Assembly (NCBI RefSeq): GCF_000373905.1
Contig: NZ_KB892705.1
Span: forward strand, 1,877,909-1,941,908
DNA length: 64,000 bases
Source: Mycobacterium sp. 155
GTDB lineage: Bacteria > Actinomycetota > Actinomycetes > Mycobacteriales > Mycobacteriaceae
Direction: 5' to 3'
Shown: positions 1 through 7,509 of the stretch, piece after piece
Layout of the letters: every line of letters begins with the position of its first letter
Numbering within the stretch: the first letter of the stretch is position 1
Position numbers and translations under genes: made by a program
The notes under the pieces: model-generated
What the model was told of the DNA's origin: nothing
What the model saw: the letters and a program-made list of their open reading frames with translations, nothing else
Databases searched by the model: none

Positions 1-247
1 CTCCGACCTTTCGGGGGCTGTTCAGCAGCGTGCTCAGATCACCCAGGCTGCTCAGCGAATCCAATCGGCGGTCCAGCTGGCTGTACTGGTCGTTGGTCAC
101 GCCGATCCACACCCAGGCGCCGAGCGTGAGGACGAGGACCACGACGGAAAGCGCCGCGACGATCACGATGCTGCGCAGCGACAACACCCGCGACACCGGC
201 CGAAGGATCGGCCGGAGCAGTTGGATCACGCGGTCTTCGAAGTTCAT
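1..247 (-). CDS. Sensor histidine kinase, N-terminal fragment (cut by window edge)
   Basis: Only the first 82 codons are inside the window; the frame stays open to base 1. The protein begins MNFEDRVIQLL, has one strong membrane helix at about residues 25-49, and continues with VTNDQYSQLDRRLD just outside the membrane. That resembles the start of PrrB/MprB-type mycobacterial sensor kinases (PrrB has a very similar GITND...LDRRLDE stretch, from memory). The kinase core is not visible, so family assignment is by inference. It is divergent from the clpC2-like gene, with a 98-bp shared control region. Confidence 0.55.
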   Translation of the reverse strand, partial: MNFEDRVIQLLRPILRPVSRVLSLRSIVIVAALSVVVLVLTLGAWVWIGVTNDQYSQLDRRLDSLSSLGDLSTLLNSPRKVG

Positions 248-297
248 CGGCGCTTATCTTGCCCGATCGTCGGCGCGCCGCGCCCAGAGCAGCATGC

Positions 298-342
298 GTC
301 AACCCAGGGTTGACGCCTTGGGTACGTCAACTTAGAGTTGAC
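298..342 (+). promoter_or_regulatory. Leaderless promoter of clpC2-like gene with two palindromic operators
   Basis: Two perfect 17-bp inverted repeats lie 28 bp apart centre to centre: GTCAACCCAGGGTTGAC (298-314) and GTCAACTTAGAGTTGAC (326-342). They overlie a near-consensus promoter: -35 TTGACG at 310-315, a 17-bp spacer, and -10 TAGAGT at 333-338. The ATG follows 7 nt after the -10, so the transcript should be leaderless. A protein bound at both palindromes would cover both promoter elements. The downstream product has its own helix-turn-helix, so autorepression is the natural inference. Confidence 0.8.
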
Positions 343-345
343 GCT

Positions 346-1080
346 ATGGACGAGCCCGTCAAGATCACCAACCCCGTCCGCCTCGACGACCTCATTCATG
401 CCATCAAGCAGGTGCATTCGGAACCTCTCGAACAGCTCACCGATGCCGTGATCGCCGCCGACGCCCTGGGCGAGATCTCCGATCACCTCATCGGACACTT
501 CGTCGACCAAGCCCGGCGTTCCGGTGCTTCATGGACCGAGATCGGCAGCTGCATGGGCGTCACCAAGCAGGCCGCCCAGAAGCGGTTCGTGCCCAAGGTG
601 CCCGACTTCGATCCGTCCGCGCTCGACCCCAACGCGGGATTCGGCCGGTTCACCCCGCGGGCCCGCAGTGTCGTGGTGGCCGCGCAGAACACCGCCCATG
701 CAGCCGGTAACGCCGAGATCATCGCCGACCACCTGCTGCTCGCGCTGTTCAGCCAACCCGAGGGAGTGGCCGCCAAACTGCTCGTCGGCCAGGGCATCGA
801 CGCCGACATTGTCCGCAGCGCTGTCTCCCTGCCGCCACCCGCAGGCGAGCTTCCCGCGCTGATCCCGTTCGCCCCCACCGCAAAAAAGGCCCTCGAGCTG
901 ACGTTTCGCCAGGCACTTCGACTGGGCCACAACTACATCGGCACCGAACACATCTTGTTAGCGCTGTTCGAGGCGGAGCCCGACGACGGTGCGCTGCACC
1001 GGCTCGGCGTCGACCCACAGCGGTTGGAAGCCGATCTGACCACGGCACTGGAGCCCTACACCCGGCCAGAGCGGGAATGA
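346..1080 (+). CDS. clpC2: ClpC2-like protein: helix-turn-helix plus Clp N-terminal repeats
   Basis: A 244-residue protein. Residues about 60-82 (SWTEIGSCMGVTKQAAQKRF) read as a helix-turn-helix. Residues about 100-240 hold two Clp N-domain repeats, recognisable by DHLLLALF and EHILLALF. There is no AAA+ ATPase module, so it cannot be an unfoldase. It matches M. tuberculosis ClpC2 (Rv2667) in size and position; from memory, ClpC2 proteins bind cyclomarin-type compounds that target the ClpC1 N-domain. The ATG at 346 is preferred over the upstream in-frame start at 259, because the promoter and operators lie between them and the -10 is 7 nt from this ATG. Likely role: a drug- or substrate-sensing repressor or sponge. 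Confidence 0.8.
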   Translation: MDEPVKITNPVRLDDLIHAIKQVHSEPLEQLTDAVIAADALGEISDHLIGHFVDQARRSGASWTEIGSCMGVTKQAAQKRFVPKVPDFDPSALDPNAGFGRFTPRARSVVVAAQNTAHAAGNAEIIADHLLLALFSQPEGVAAKLLVGQGIDADIVRSAVSLPPPAGELPALIPFAPTAKKALELTFRQALRLGHNYIGTEHILLALFEAEPDDGALHRLGVDPQRLEADLTTALEPYTRPERE

Positions 1081-1108
1081 AAGAGGGCAAGGATTCGTAG
1101 CACTGAGC

Positions 1109-1534
1109 GTGAAGCTCAACGACGCCGCGCGCGCACTCATCGGATCCGGTGCCGACGCCACCCTCGTCACGCTCAACCCGGACGGCAGCCCGCAGGTCAC
1201 CCTGGTGTGGATGGCGCTGCAGTCCACTCCCGAGGGCGACGAGCTGGTGACCGCACACCTGGCCGAACACAAGAAAGTCCGCAACATCCGCCGTGATCCG
1301 CGGGTCGCGGTGACGATCCTCGACCCGGGACACGTCGGCCAGGTGATGCGTCCGTACCTGGCCGTCAACGGGACGGCCCGCGTCGTCGAGGGCGGCGCGC
1401 CCGAACTGCTCGAGGAGCTGGCCCAGACGCTGGCCGCACCGGACATCGCATTCCCGCCGCCGGATGCCCCGGATGGGTGGCTCACCCGGATCCGCATCGA
1501 CAAGGTCGGCGGCGTGGGCCCCTGGGCTTCCTGA
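1109..1534 (+). CDS. PPOX-class, F420-dependent-type oxidoreductase
   Basis: A 141-residue single-domain split-barrel protein. The pattern LVTLNPDGSPQVTLVWMAL near the N-terminus, then AEHKKVRNIRRDPRVAVTI, is typical of the pyridoxamine-phosphate-oxidase-like family that in mycobacteria often uses coenzyme F420 (Rv1155-type). The start is GTG at 1109, 28 nt after the clpC2-like stop on the same strand, so the two may be cotranscribed. The substrate cannot be told from sequence. Confidence 0.8.
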   Translation: MKLNDAARALIGSGADATLVTLNPDGSPQVTLVWMALQSTPEGDELVTAHLAEHKKVRNIRRDPRVAVTILDPGHVGQVMRPYLAVNGTARVVEGGAPELLEELAQTLAAPDIAFPPPDAPDGWLTRIRIDKVGGVGPWAS

Positions 1535-1607
1535 CCGGACACGCCGATCGGCGAGGTCGGCCGGACGCTGCGGGTCAACTACGACGCGCGCCGCTACCGT
1601 AAACGAG

Positions 1608-2177
1608 ATGACACCCGCCACCGTCGTCGTCGAGCAGGCCCGCCGCGCTGATCTGCCCGAGCTGGCAGCCGTCGCGGCCGCCACGTTCCCGTTGGCCTGT
1701 CCCCCGTCGTCGACACCGGACAACATCGCCGCGTTTATCGCCGAGCACCTCTCCGAACAACGGTTCGGCGAATACCTGGGCGATCCGGAACGAATACTGC
1801 TCGTCGCCCGGGATGATTCCGCACCCGCGAGGAGTGGAGACACCGGGGCAATTGTCGGGTACGCCATGCTGATTCGCGGCGTACCCGATGACGAGGATGT
1901 ACAACGCGCCGTTGCGGTGCGTCCGGCGATCGAACTGTCCAAGATTTATGTGTTGCCCGACCGGCACGGTGCCGGTGCAGCCACCACGCTCATGACCGAG
2001 GCATTGCAGCGGGCAGCCACGCTCGGGTTCAGCTCGGTGTGGCTGGGTGTCAACCAGAAAAATCAACGTGCCCAACGCTTTTACGCCAAGCACGGCTTTA
2101 CTGTCAGCGGTACCAAGAGGTTTCGGTTGGGCGCGGATATCGAGAACGATTACGTGATGGTACGGCTCGTTTCCTGA
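1608..2177 (+). CDS. GNAT-family N-acetyltransferase
   Basis: A 189-residue protein. The C-terminal half carries the GNAT signature: ELSKIYVLPDRHGAGAATTL, in which the R/Q-x-x-G-x-G/A acetyl-CoA loop reads RHGAGA, then NQRAQRFYAKHGFTVSGTKR. In M. tuberculosis Rv2669, a GNAT protein, lies at this place. ATG 1608 is chosen because an upstream in-frame start would overlap the previous gene heavily. The acceptor substrate is unknown. Confidence 0.8.
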   Translation: MTPATVVVEQARRADLPELAAVAAATFPLACPPSSTPDNIAAFIAEHLSEQRFGEYLGDPERILLVARDDSAPARSGDTGAIVGYAMLIRGVPDDEDVQRAVAVRPAIELSKIYVLPDRHGAGAATTLMTEALQRAATLGFSSVWLGVNQKNQRAQRFYAKHGFTVSGTKRFRLGADIENDYVMVRLVS

Positions 2178-2226
2178 TGTCGAGCGGGCCGCGGAATCAC
2201 CTCAAACCCCGTGAGACAGCACGATT

Positions 2227-3279
2227 CTACGACTGCTCGCCGAGAGAAGCTTGGGCGGCGGCGGTCAGCGCCAGCAGGCGGGAGGTGGCCCGCAGGTACT
2301 TCTTGCGGAACCCGCCGTCAAGCATCTCCGCGCTGAAGATGGTGTCCAGCTTGGTCCCCGAGGCCAGCACCGGAATGCCGGCGTCGTAGAGCCTGTCGGT
2401 CAACGCCACCAGACGCAGCGCCACGCTCTGATCGTCGATCGGGTGCACACCGGTGATGAACACCTCGGTGACGCCTTCGATCAGCGCCTGGTAGCGCGAC
2501 GGATGCATGGTGGCCAGGTGCGCGCACAGCGCGTCGAAGCCGTCGAGTGTGGCCCCGGGCGTCACCGTGGCGCGGTCCTCCACCTGATCGTCGGTCAGCG
2601 GCTCGGGGGCCGGTGGCAGATCCCGGTGACGGTAGTCGGGCCCCTCGATGCGCACTGTGGTGAAGATCTGGGCCAGCGTGTTGATCTCCCGCAGGAAGTC
2701 CTGCGCCGCGAACCGGCCCTCGCCGAGCTGCTCGGGCAGTGTGTTGGAGGTCGCCGCGATCGACACACCACGTTCGACGAGTGCCGAGAGCAGCCGCGAG
2801 ATCAGTGTGGTGTTGCCCGGATCGTCGAGCTCGAACTCGTCGATGCACACCACCACGTAGTCCGCCAGCAGGTCGATGCACTCGTTGTAACCGAACACGC
2901 CGGCCAACTGGGTTAGCTCACCGAACGTGGCGAACGCCGTCGGCGCATTCCCCGCGGCTGACAACGTGTAGTACGTCGATGCCAGCAGGTGGGTCTTACC
3001 GACACCGAACCCACCGTCCAAATACAGCCCCACGCCTGGCAGCACCGCACGCTTGCCGAACAGCTTCTTCTTCCCGGCCCGCCGCACCGCCGCCTGCTCG
3101 CAGAACTGCCGGCACGACTGCACGGCCGCGGCCTGTGACGGTTCCGCCGGATCGGGCCGGTAACTGTCGAAGCTGACGTCGGCGAACGTCGGCGGTGGGA
3201 TCAACTGCGCAACCAAACGCTCCGGCGTGACCGTGGGATGCCGATCGGCAAGGTGGGCGACGATGCTGGACCCCTGCAT
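2227..3279 (-). CDS. zapE: ZapE/AFG1-family ATPase
   Basis: A 350-residue AAA-type ATPase of the AFG1/ZapE family. Walker A is GGFGVGKTH (residues 89-97) and Walker B is VVVCIDEFE (about 142-150). The later SNTLPEQLGEGRF segment is also typical. ZapE of E. coli acts at the division site; the mitochondrial relative AFG1 works in protein turnover. The mycobacterial role is inferred only. It corresponds to Rv2670c. The ATG at 3279 (MQGSSIVAH) is chosen over an upstream extension that runs into the divergent ribD. Only 34 bp separate the two start codons, so their promoters must be compact or leaderless. Confidence 0.85.
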   Translation of the reverse strand: MQGSSIVAHLADRHPTVTPERLVAQLIPPPTFADVSFDSYRPDPAEPSQAAAVQSCRQFCEQAAVRRAGKKKLFGKRAVLPGVGLYLDGGFGVGKTHLLASTYYTLSAAGNAPTAFATFGELTQLAGVFGYNECIDLLADYVVVCIDEFELDDPGNTTLISRLLSALVERGVSIAATSNTLPEQLGEGRFAAQDFLREINTLAQIFTTVRIEGPDYRHRDLPPAPEPLTDDQVEDRATVTPGATLDGFDALCAHLATMHPSRYQALIEGVTEVFITGVHPIDDQSVALRLVALTDRLYDAGIPVLASGTKLDTIFSAEMLDGGFRKKYLRATSRLLALTAAAQASLGEQS

Positions 3280-3313
3280 GCAAGCAGCGTAGCGACGTGC
3301 TCCAATTCTGCTC

Positions 3314-4087
3314 ATGCCCGATGACACCGCTGGGACACAGCTCACAGTGCTCGGCCCTCTCGACACCGCCGACGACAGCCGGGTGCGTGAGCTCTACGCC
3401 TACCCCGATGACCTGCAGCGTTGCTGGGTGCGCGGCAACATGATCTCTAGTCTGGACGGCGGCGCCACGTCGGACGGAAAATCGGGTGGGCTGGCCGGAC
3501 CGGGTGACCGTGCCCTGTTCAACATCATGCGCGAGGCCGCCGACGTCATTCTGATGGGCGCGGCTACGGTACGCATCGAGAACTATTCAGGCGCCCAGCT
3601 CTCCGCCGCGCAACGCGAGGCCCGACGGTGGCGCGGCCAGGCGGAGATACCCCCGATCGCCGTCGTCACCGCATCGGCCAACCTCGACCACGATTCGAAG
3701 TTCTTCACCCGCGCTGAAGTGGCACCACTGATCCTGACGTGCACCAACACGATTGCCGATGCACGCCATCGGCTCGGCGCAATCGCGGAGGTGATCGACA
3801 CGTCAGGCTCCGACCCGGGCCGGGTCGACTTGGCGGTGGCGCTGCGGATCCTCGCTGAGCGCAAACTGTTTCGAGTCCTGACCGAAGGCGGTCCGCAAGT
3901 GCTGAGCACACTGATCGAGGACCATCTGCTGGACGAACTGTGTCTGACGGTCGCGCCATTGCTCGTCGGTGGGGTCGCGCGCCGCATCGCCACCGGGCCC
4001 GGTCAGGTGCACGCTCAGATGCGTCCGGCCCATCTGCTCACCGACCGTGAGGGCTACTTGTACACGCGTTACGTCCGCGGCCGATGA
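3314..4087 (+). CDS. ribD: RibD C-terminal-like reductase (Rv2671 type)
   Basis: A 257-residue protein of the RibD C-terminal/dihydrofolate-reductase-like fold. Visible motifs are NMISSLDGGATSDGKSGGL near residue 39, DVILMGAATVRIENY in the middle, and VLTEGGPQVLSTL toward the end, which together form the NADPH and substrate pocket. It lacks the N-terminal deaminase domain of full riboflavin RibD. The M. tuberculosis homologue Rv2671 was reported to act as a dihydrofolate reductase analogue (from memory), so a folate role is as likely as riboflavin synthesis. Confidence 0.8.
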   Translation: MPDDTAGTQLTVLGPLDTADDSRVRELYAYPDDLQRCWVRGNMISSLDGGATSDGKSGGLAGPGDRALFNIMREAADVILMGAATVRIENYSGAQLSAAQREARRWRGQAEIPPIAVVTASANLDHDSKFFTRAEVAPLILTCTNTIADARHRLGAIAEVIDTSGSDPGRVDLAVALRILAERKLFRVLTEGGPQVLSTLIEDHLLDELCLTVAPLLVGGVARRIATGPGQVHAQMRPAHLLTDREGYLYTRYVRGR

Positions 4088-4112
4088 CAGACTTATCGCT
4101 ACTGTGGTCACC

Positions 4113-5684
4113 ATGCGTCATCAGCTGGTGAGGGCCCTGTGTGTGTCGACCGTCGCGGTGTCGACACTGCTCACCGGGTGCGCCCCCATCCTTGCCGCGG
4201 ACCCGGAGTACGCCACCGGTACCGGCGCTCACCCACAGGGACAACCCGAAACCACCACACCCCGACCGGCGGGCCCGCCGCCGATGGAAGCTCCGAAAAA
4301 CGATCCGCTGCAATGGCAGGACTGCACCGCACGACTGTTCGGCAACGCCGCGACCCCGCCGGTACCTGGGGTCAAGCTGGACTGCGCCACCTACGATGCC
4401 GACCTCGACCCGATCGAAGGCGCCAGTGGATCGCTGAACATCGGTGTGGTGCGGGCGAGCTCAGCGCAGACACCGGCCAACGCGGCCCCATTGGTGATGA
4501 CCACGGGGTCCGACATCCCGTCCTCGGTCCAGTTGCCGGCGTGGTTGTCGCGGTCGGGAGCCGACGTCCTGGCGGCCCATCCGATCGTCGCCGTCGACCG
4601 CCGCGGCATGGGCTTGTCCGAGGCGGTGGACTGCCGCGATGCGTACGACCGTCAGGAAATGCACGACCAGGCCCAGTTCGAGTCCGGCAACGACCCTGTC
4701 GCCAATCTGGGTGCGGTGACCCAGACCGCCACCACCAACTGCACCGACACCATCGCCCCCGGCGACTCGGCGTACAACAACGCCCACGCCGCCGAGGATC
4801 TCGAACGGTTGCGCAGTACCTGGGATGTCCCGACCCTGGCGCTGCTCGGCATCGGCAATGGTGCACAGGTCGCGCTGGCCTACGCCGGCTCGCACCCGAA
4901 CAAGGTGTCACGGCTGCTCCTCGATTCACCCCTGCCGTTGGCCATCGGCGCCGAGGCCGCCGCCGAGCAGCGGGTCAAGGGCCAGCAGGCGGCGCTCGAC
5001 GCATTCGCCGCGCAGTGTGTCGCCACCAACTGCCCGCTCGGACCGGACCCCAAAGGGGCGGTCGACGCGCTGCTGGCCGATGCGCGCTCGGGCCGCGGGC
5101 CCGGCGGCGCATCGGTGGCCGCCGTGGCCGACGCCGTCAGCACCGCACTGGGGTTCCCGCGCACTGACCGCGTTGGCTCCACCAACGATCTGGCAGCCGC
5201 GCTGGCCGCCGCGCGGTCCGGCGACCCAACCCTGCTCAATGATCTGATCACGCAAGCACAGTCGCTGCGGCAGACCGACGGCCAGTTCATCAACAGCTGC
5301 GGCGACGCCCTCAACCGGCCTACGCCTGACCGGGTACGCGAACTCGTCGTTCAGTGGGGCAAGCTCTACCCCGAGTTCGGCGCTGTCGGCGCCCTGGATT
5401 TGGTGAAATGCCTGAACTGGCCCAGCAGTTCGGCACCCGCGGATCCCAAGGACCTCAGCATCCCGGTGCTGATCCTCGGTGTGCAGAACGACCCCATCGT
5501 CGGTAGTGAGGGCGTCTCGGCCGTTGCCGCCAGCATCATCAACGCCGGCGCCATCAACCGGCGGGTCATGTGGCAGGGCATCGGCCATGGCGCCAGCATC
5601 TACACCCCCTGTGCGCTGCAACCGATCACGCTGTATCTCGACACTGGCAAGGTGCCGGACACCGACACGTTCTGTCCTGCCTGA
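4113..5684 (+). CDS. Secreted lipoprotein of the alpha/beta hydrolase (TAP-like) family, nucleophile missing
   Basis: A 523-residue protein with a lipoprotein signal: hydrophobic residues 9-19 and lipobox LLTGC with Cys23. The mature part has an alpha/beta hydrolase layout: AVDRRGMGLSE in the oxyanion region, an elbow LLGIGNGAQVALAY, ILGVQNDPIVG near the Asp, and IGHGASIY at the His. The elbow reads GIGNG where active relatives have GxSxG, so the usual Ser is Gly. This matches Rv2672, annotated as a possible secreted protease. It may be a binding protein, or use another residue. ATG 4113 is chosen because it begins the signal peptide. Confidence 0.8.
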   Translation: MRHQLVRALCVSTVAVSTLLTGCAPILAADPEYATGTGAHPQGQPETTTPRPAGPPPMEAPKNDPLQWQDCTARLFGNAATPPVPGVKLDCATYDADLDPIEGASGSLNIGVVRASSAQTPANAAPLVMTTGSDIPSSVQLPAWLSRSGADVLAAHPIVAVDRRGMGLSEAVDCRDAYDRQEMHDQAQFESGNDPVANLGAVTQTATTNCTDTIAPGDSAYNNAHAAEDLERLRSTWDVPTLALLGIGNGAQVALAYAGSHPNKVSRLLLDSPLPLAIGAEAAAEQRVKGQQAALDAFAAQCVATNCPLGPDPKGAVDALLADARSGRGPGGASVAAVADAVSTALGFPRTDRVGSTNDLAAALAAARSGDPTLLNDLITQAQSLRQTDGQFINSCGDALNRPTPDRVRELVVQWGKLYPEFGAVGALDLVKCLNWPSSSAPADPKDLSIPVLILGVQNDPIVGSEGVSAVAASIINAGAINRRVMWQGIGHGASIYTPCALQPITLYLDTGKVPDTDTFCPA

Positions 5685-5705
5685 CAGCTCGCCCTCCGGT
5701 CACCG

Positions 5706-6998
5706 GTGTACGGTTCGGTCGTGACGGCAGTCGATTCCATCCGTAACGGCATTCTGGGGGCATTCGGTCCCCGCACCTCCCCGCCCAGCACCGCGACGGT
5801 ACTGCGCTCGGTCTTGTGGCCGCTGGCGATCATGTCGATCATTCACCGCAGCTACGTGCTGTCCACCAACGGCTACATCACCGACGACTTCGGTCCGGTG
5901 TACCGCGCGGTGTCGAATTTTCGGCGGCACTGGGCCATCTACAACGAACATTTCAACTTCGTCGACCCGCACTACCTGTACCCACCGGGCGGCACTCTGC
6001 TGCTTGCCCCGTTCGGATTCCTGCCGGAGTTCGCGTCACGCTTCTGGTTCGTCGCGTTCAATTCGATAGCCGTCATCATCGCGGCCTGTCTTCTGGTACG
6101 GCTGTTCAAATTCTCTCTGACCTCGGTGGCACTGCCGGCACTCCTGCTGGCCATGTTCTGCACCGAATCAGTGACCAACACACTGGTTTTCACCAATATC
6201 AACGGCTGCATCCTGCTGGCCGAGGTGCTGTTCTTCCGCTGGCTGTTGGACGGCAAGCAGAACCATCAGTGGTTGGCGGGCGCAGCAATCGGGATGACGC
6301 TGGTGGTCAAACCACTGCTCGGAGTCCTGCTGTTGCTGCCGCTCCTGAACCGTCAGTGGCGTGCATTGGTCACGGCATTCGCGGTGCCGATCGTGTTCAA
6401 CGCGGTGGCCTGGCCCCTGTCAGCCGACCCGATGGGCTTCGTGCACAACACGCTTCCCTACATCATGCAGACCCGCGACTACTTCAACTCCGCGATCGTG
6501 GGCAACGGCATCTACTACGGGCTGCCGATGTGGCTGATCGTCGCGCTGCGGGTCGCGTTCGTGGCGCTCGCCGTAGTCAGCCTGTGGCTGCTGTACCGCT
6601 ACTATCGCGAACGCGATCAACTGTTTTGGATGCTGACCTCCTCGGGCGTGCTGTTGATCACCTCGTGGCTCGTGCTGTCGCTCGCCCAGGGCTATTACTC
6701 GATGACGCTGTTCCCGTTCCTGATGACGGTGGTGTTGCCGAACTCGGTGATCCGAAACTGGCCTGCGTGGCTGGGCGTCTACGGGTTCATGACCATGGAT
6801 CGCTGGTTGATGTGGCGCTGGCCGACGACCGGCCGCTTCCTGGAGTACATGAAGATCACCTATGGCTGGTCGCTGATCCTGATCGTGGTGTTCTGCGTGC
6901 TGTACTTCCGCTACCTGGACGCCAAGGCCGACGATCGGCTCGACGACGGCATCGACCCGGTATGGCTGAACCGGCCGCGGGAAGCCGTCTCGGCGTGA
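5706..6998 (+). CDS. aftC: Arabinofuranosyltransferase AftC
   Basis: A 430-residue polytopic membrane protein of the GT-C fold, about the length of M. tuberculosis AftC (Rv2673). It adds alpha-1,3 branch points to arabinan in arabinogalactan and lipoarabinomannan, using decaprenyl-phosphoryl arabinose outside the membrane. The first periplasmic loop holds the acidic pair in GYITDDFGPVYRAV, expected to be catalytic. The YYSMTLFPFLMTVVLPNSVI and AWLGVYGFMTMDRW segments are highly conserved. The GTG at 5706 gives the familiar MYG start; GTG 5721 is an alternative. Confidence 0.93.
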   Translation: MYGSVVTAVDSIRNGILGAFGPRTSPPSTATVLRSVLWPLAIMSIIHRSYVLSTNGYITDDFGPVYRAVSNFRRHWAIYNEHFNFVDPHYLYPPGGTLLLAPFGFLPEFASRFWFVAFNSIAVIIAACLLVRLFKFSLTSVALPALLLAMFCTESVTNTLVFTNINGCILLAEVLFFRWLLDGKQNHQWLAGAAIGMTLVVKPLLGVLLLLPLLNRQWRALVTAFAVPIVFNAVAWPLSADPMGFVHNTLPYIMQTRDYFNSAIVGNGIYYGLPMWLIVALRVAFVALAVVSLWLLYRYYRERDQLFWMLTSSGVLLITSWLVLSLAQGYYSMTLFPFLMTVVLPNSVIRNWPAWLGVYGFMTMDRWLMWRWPTTGRFLEYMKITYGWSLILIVVFCVLYFRYLDAKADDRLDDGIDPVWLNRPREAVSA

Positions 6999-7065
6999 GC
7001 TGAACTGCATGGCCGCGGCACATCCCGGATCTCCGCGGATCTGGCGCGTATCTATGCGCACCACG

Positions 7066-7071
7066 TAATTT
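7066..7071 (+). promoter_or_regulatory. Putative -10 element of msrB (leaderless)
   Basis: TAATTT fits the mycobacterial -10 pattern TAnnnT and ends 6 nt before the msrB ATG at 7078, so the transcript would start at or next to the start codon. No clear -35 hexamer is seen at the right distance. Confidence 0.4.
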
Positions 7072-7077
7072 GGGGAT

Positions 7078-7494
7078 ATGACGAACCCGGGCCCCGAACT
7101 GGAACTGACCGATGACCAGTGGCGCGAGAAGCTCACTGCGGCAGAGTTCGCGGTGCTGCGACGGGCAGGTACCGAACGCCCCTTCACCGGGGAATACACC
7201 GACACGAAGACCGAAGGGGTCTACGAGTGCCGAGCCTGCGGTGCCGAGCTGTTCCGCAGCACCGAGAAGTTCGAATCCCATTGCGGTTGGCCATCTTTCT
7301 TCGACCCGGCCAATTCAGACGCGGTGATCCTGCGCTCCGACGATTCCCTCGGTATGCGCCGGGTCGAAGTGTTGTGCTCCCGCTGCCACAGCCACCTCGG
7401 TCACGTCTTCGAAGGCGAGGGTTATCCCACCCCGACCGACCAGCGGTTCTGCATAAACTCGATCTCGCTTCGCCTGGTACCGGCCGAGCGCTGA
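7078..7494 (+). CDS. msrB: Peptide methionine-R-sulfoxide reductase
   Basis: A 138-residue MsrB that repairs R-methionine sulfoxide in proteins with thioredoxin as reductant. Zinc ligands are CRAC (Cys51, Cys54) and CSRC (Cys100, Cys103). The catalytic cysteine is Cys125 in RFCINSISL, and HCGWPSFFDP (residues 68-77) is the family signature. It corresponds to Rv2674. It lies between aftC and an iron-transporter-like gene on the same strand. Confidence 0.96.
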   Translation: MTNPGPELELTDDQWREKLTAAEFAVLRRAGTERPFTGEYTDTKTEGVYECRACGAELFRSTEKFESHCGWPSFFDPANSDAVILRSDDSLGMRRVEVLCSRCHSHLGHVFEGEGYPTPTDQRFCINSISLRLVPAER

Positions 7495-7509
7495 GAGACG
7501 CCGTCGGGC

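Noticed and set aside
5816..7003. 395-residue frame overlapping aftC in another phase
   Set aside because: AftC is certain; this is a same-strand shadow with low-complexity composition.
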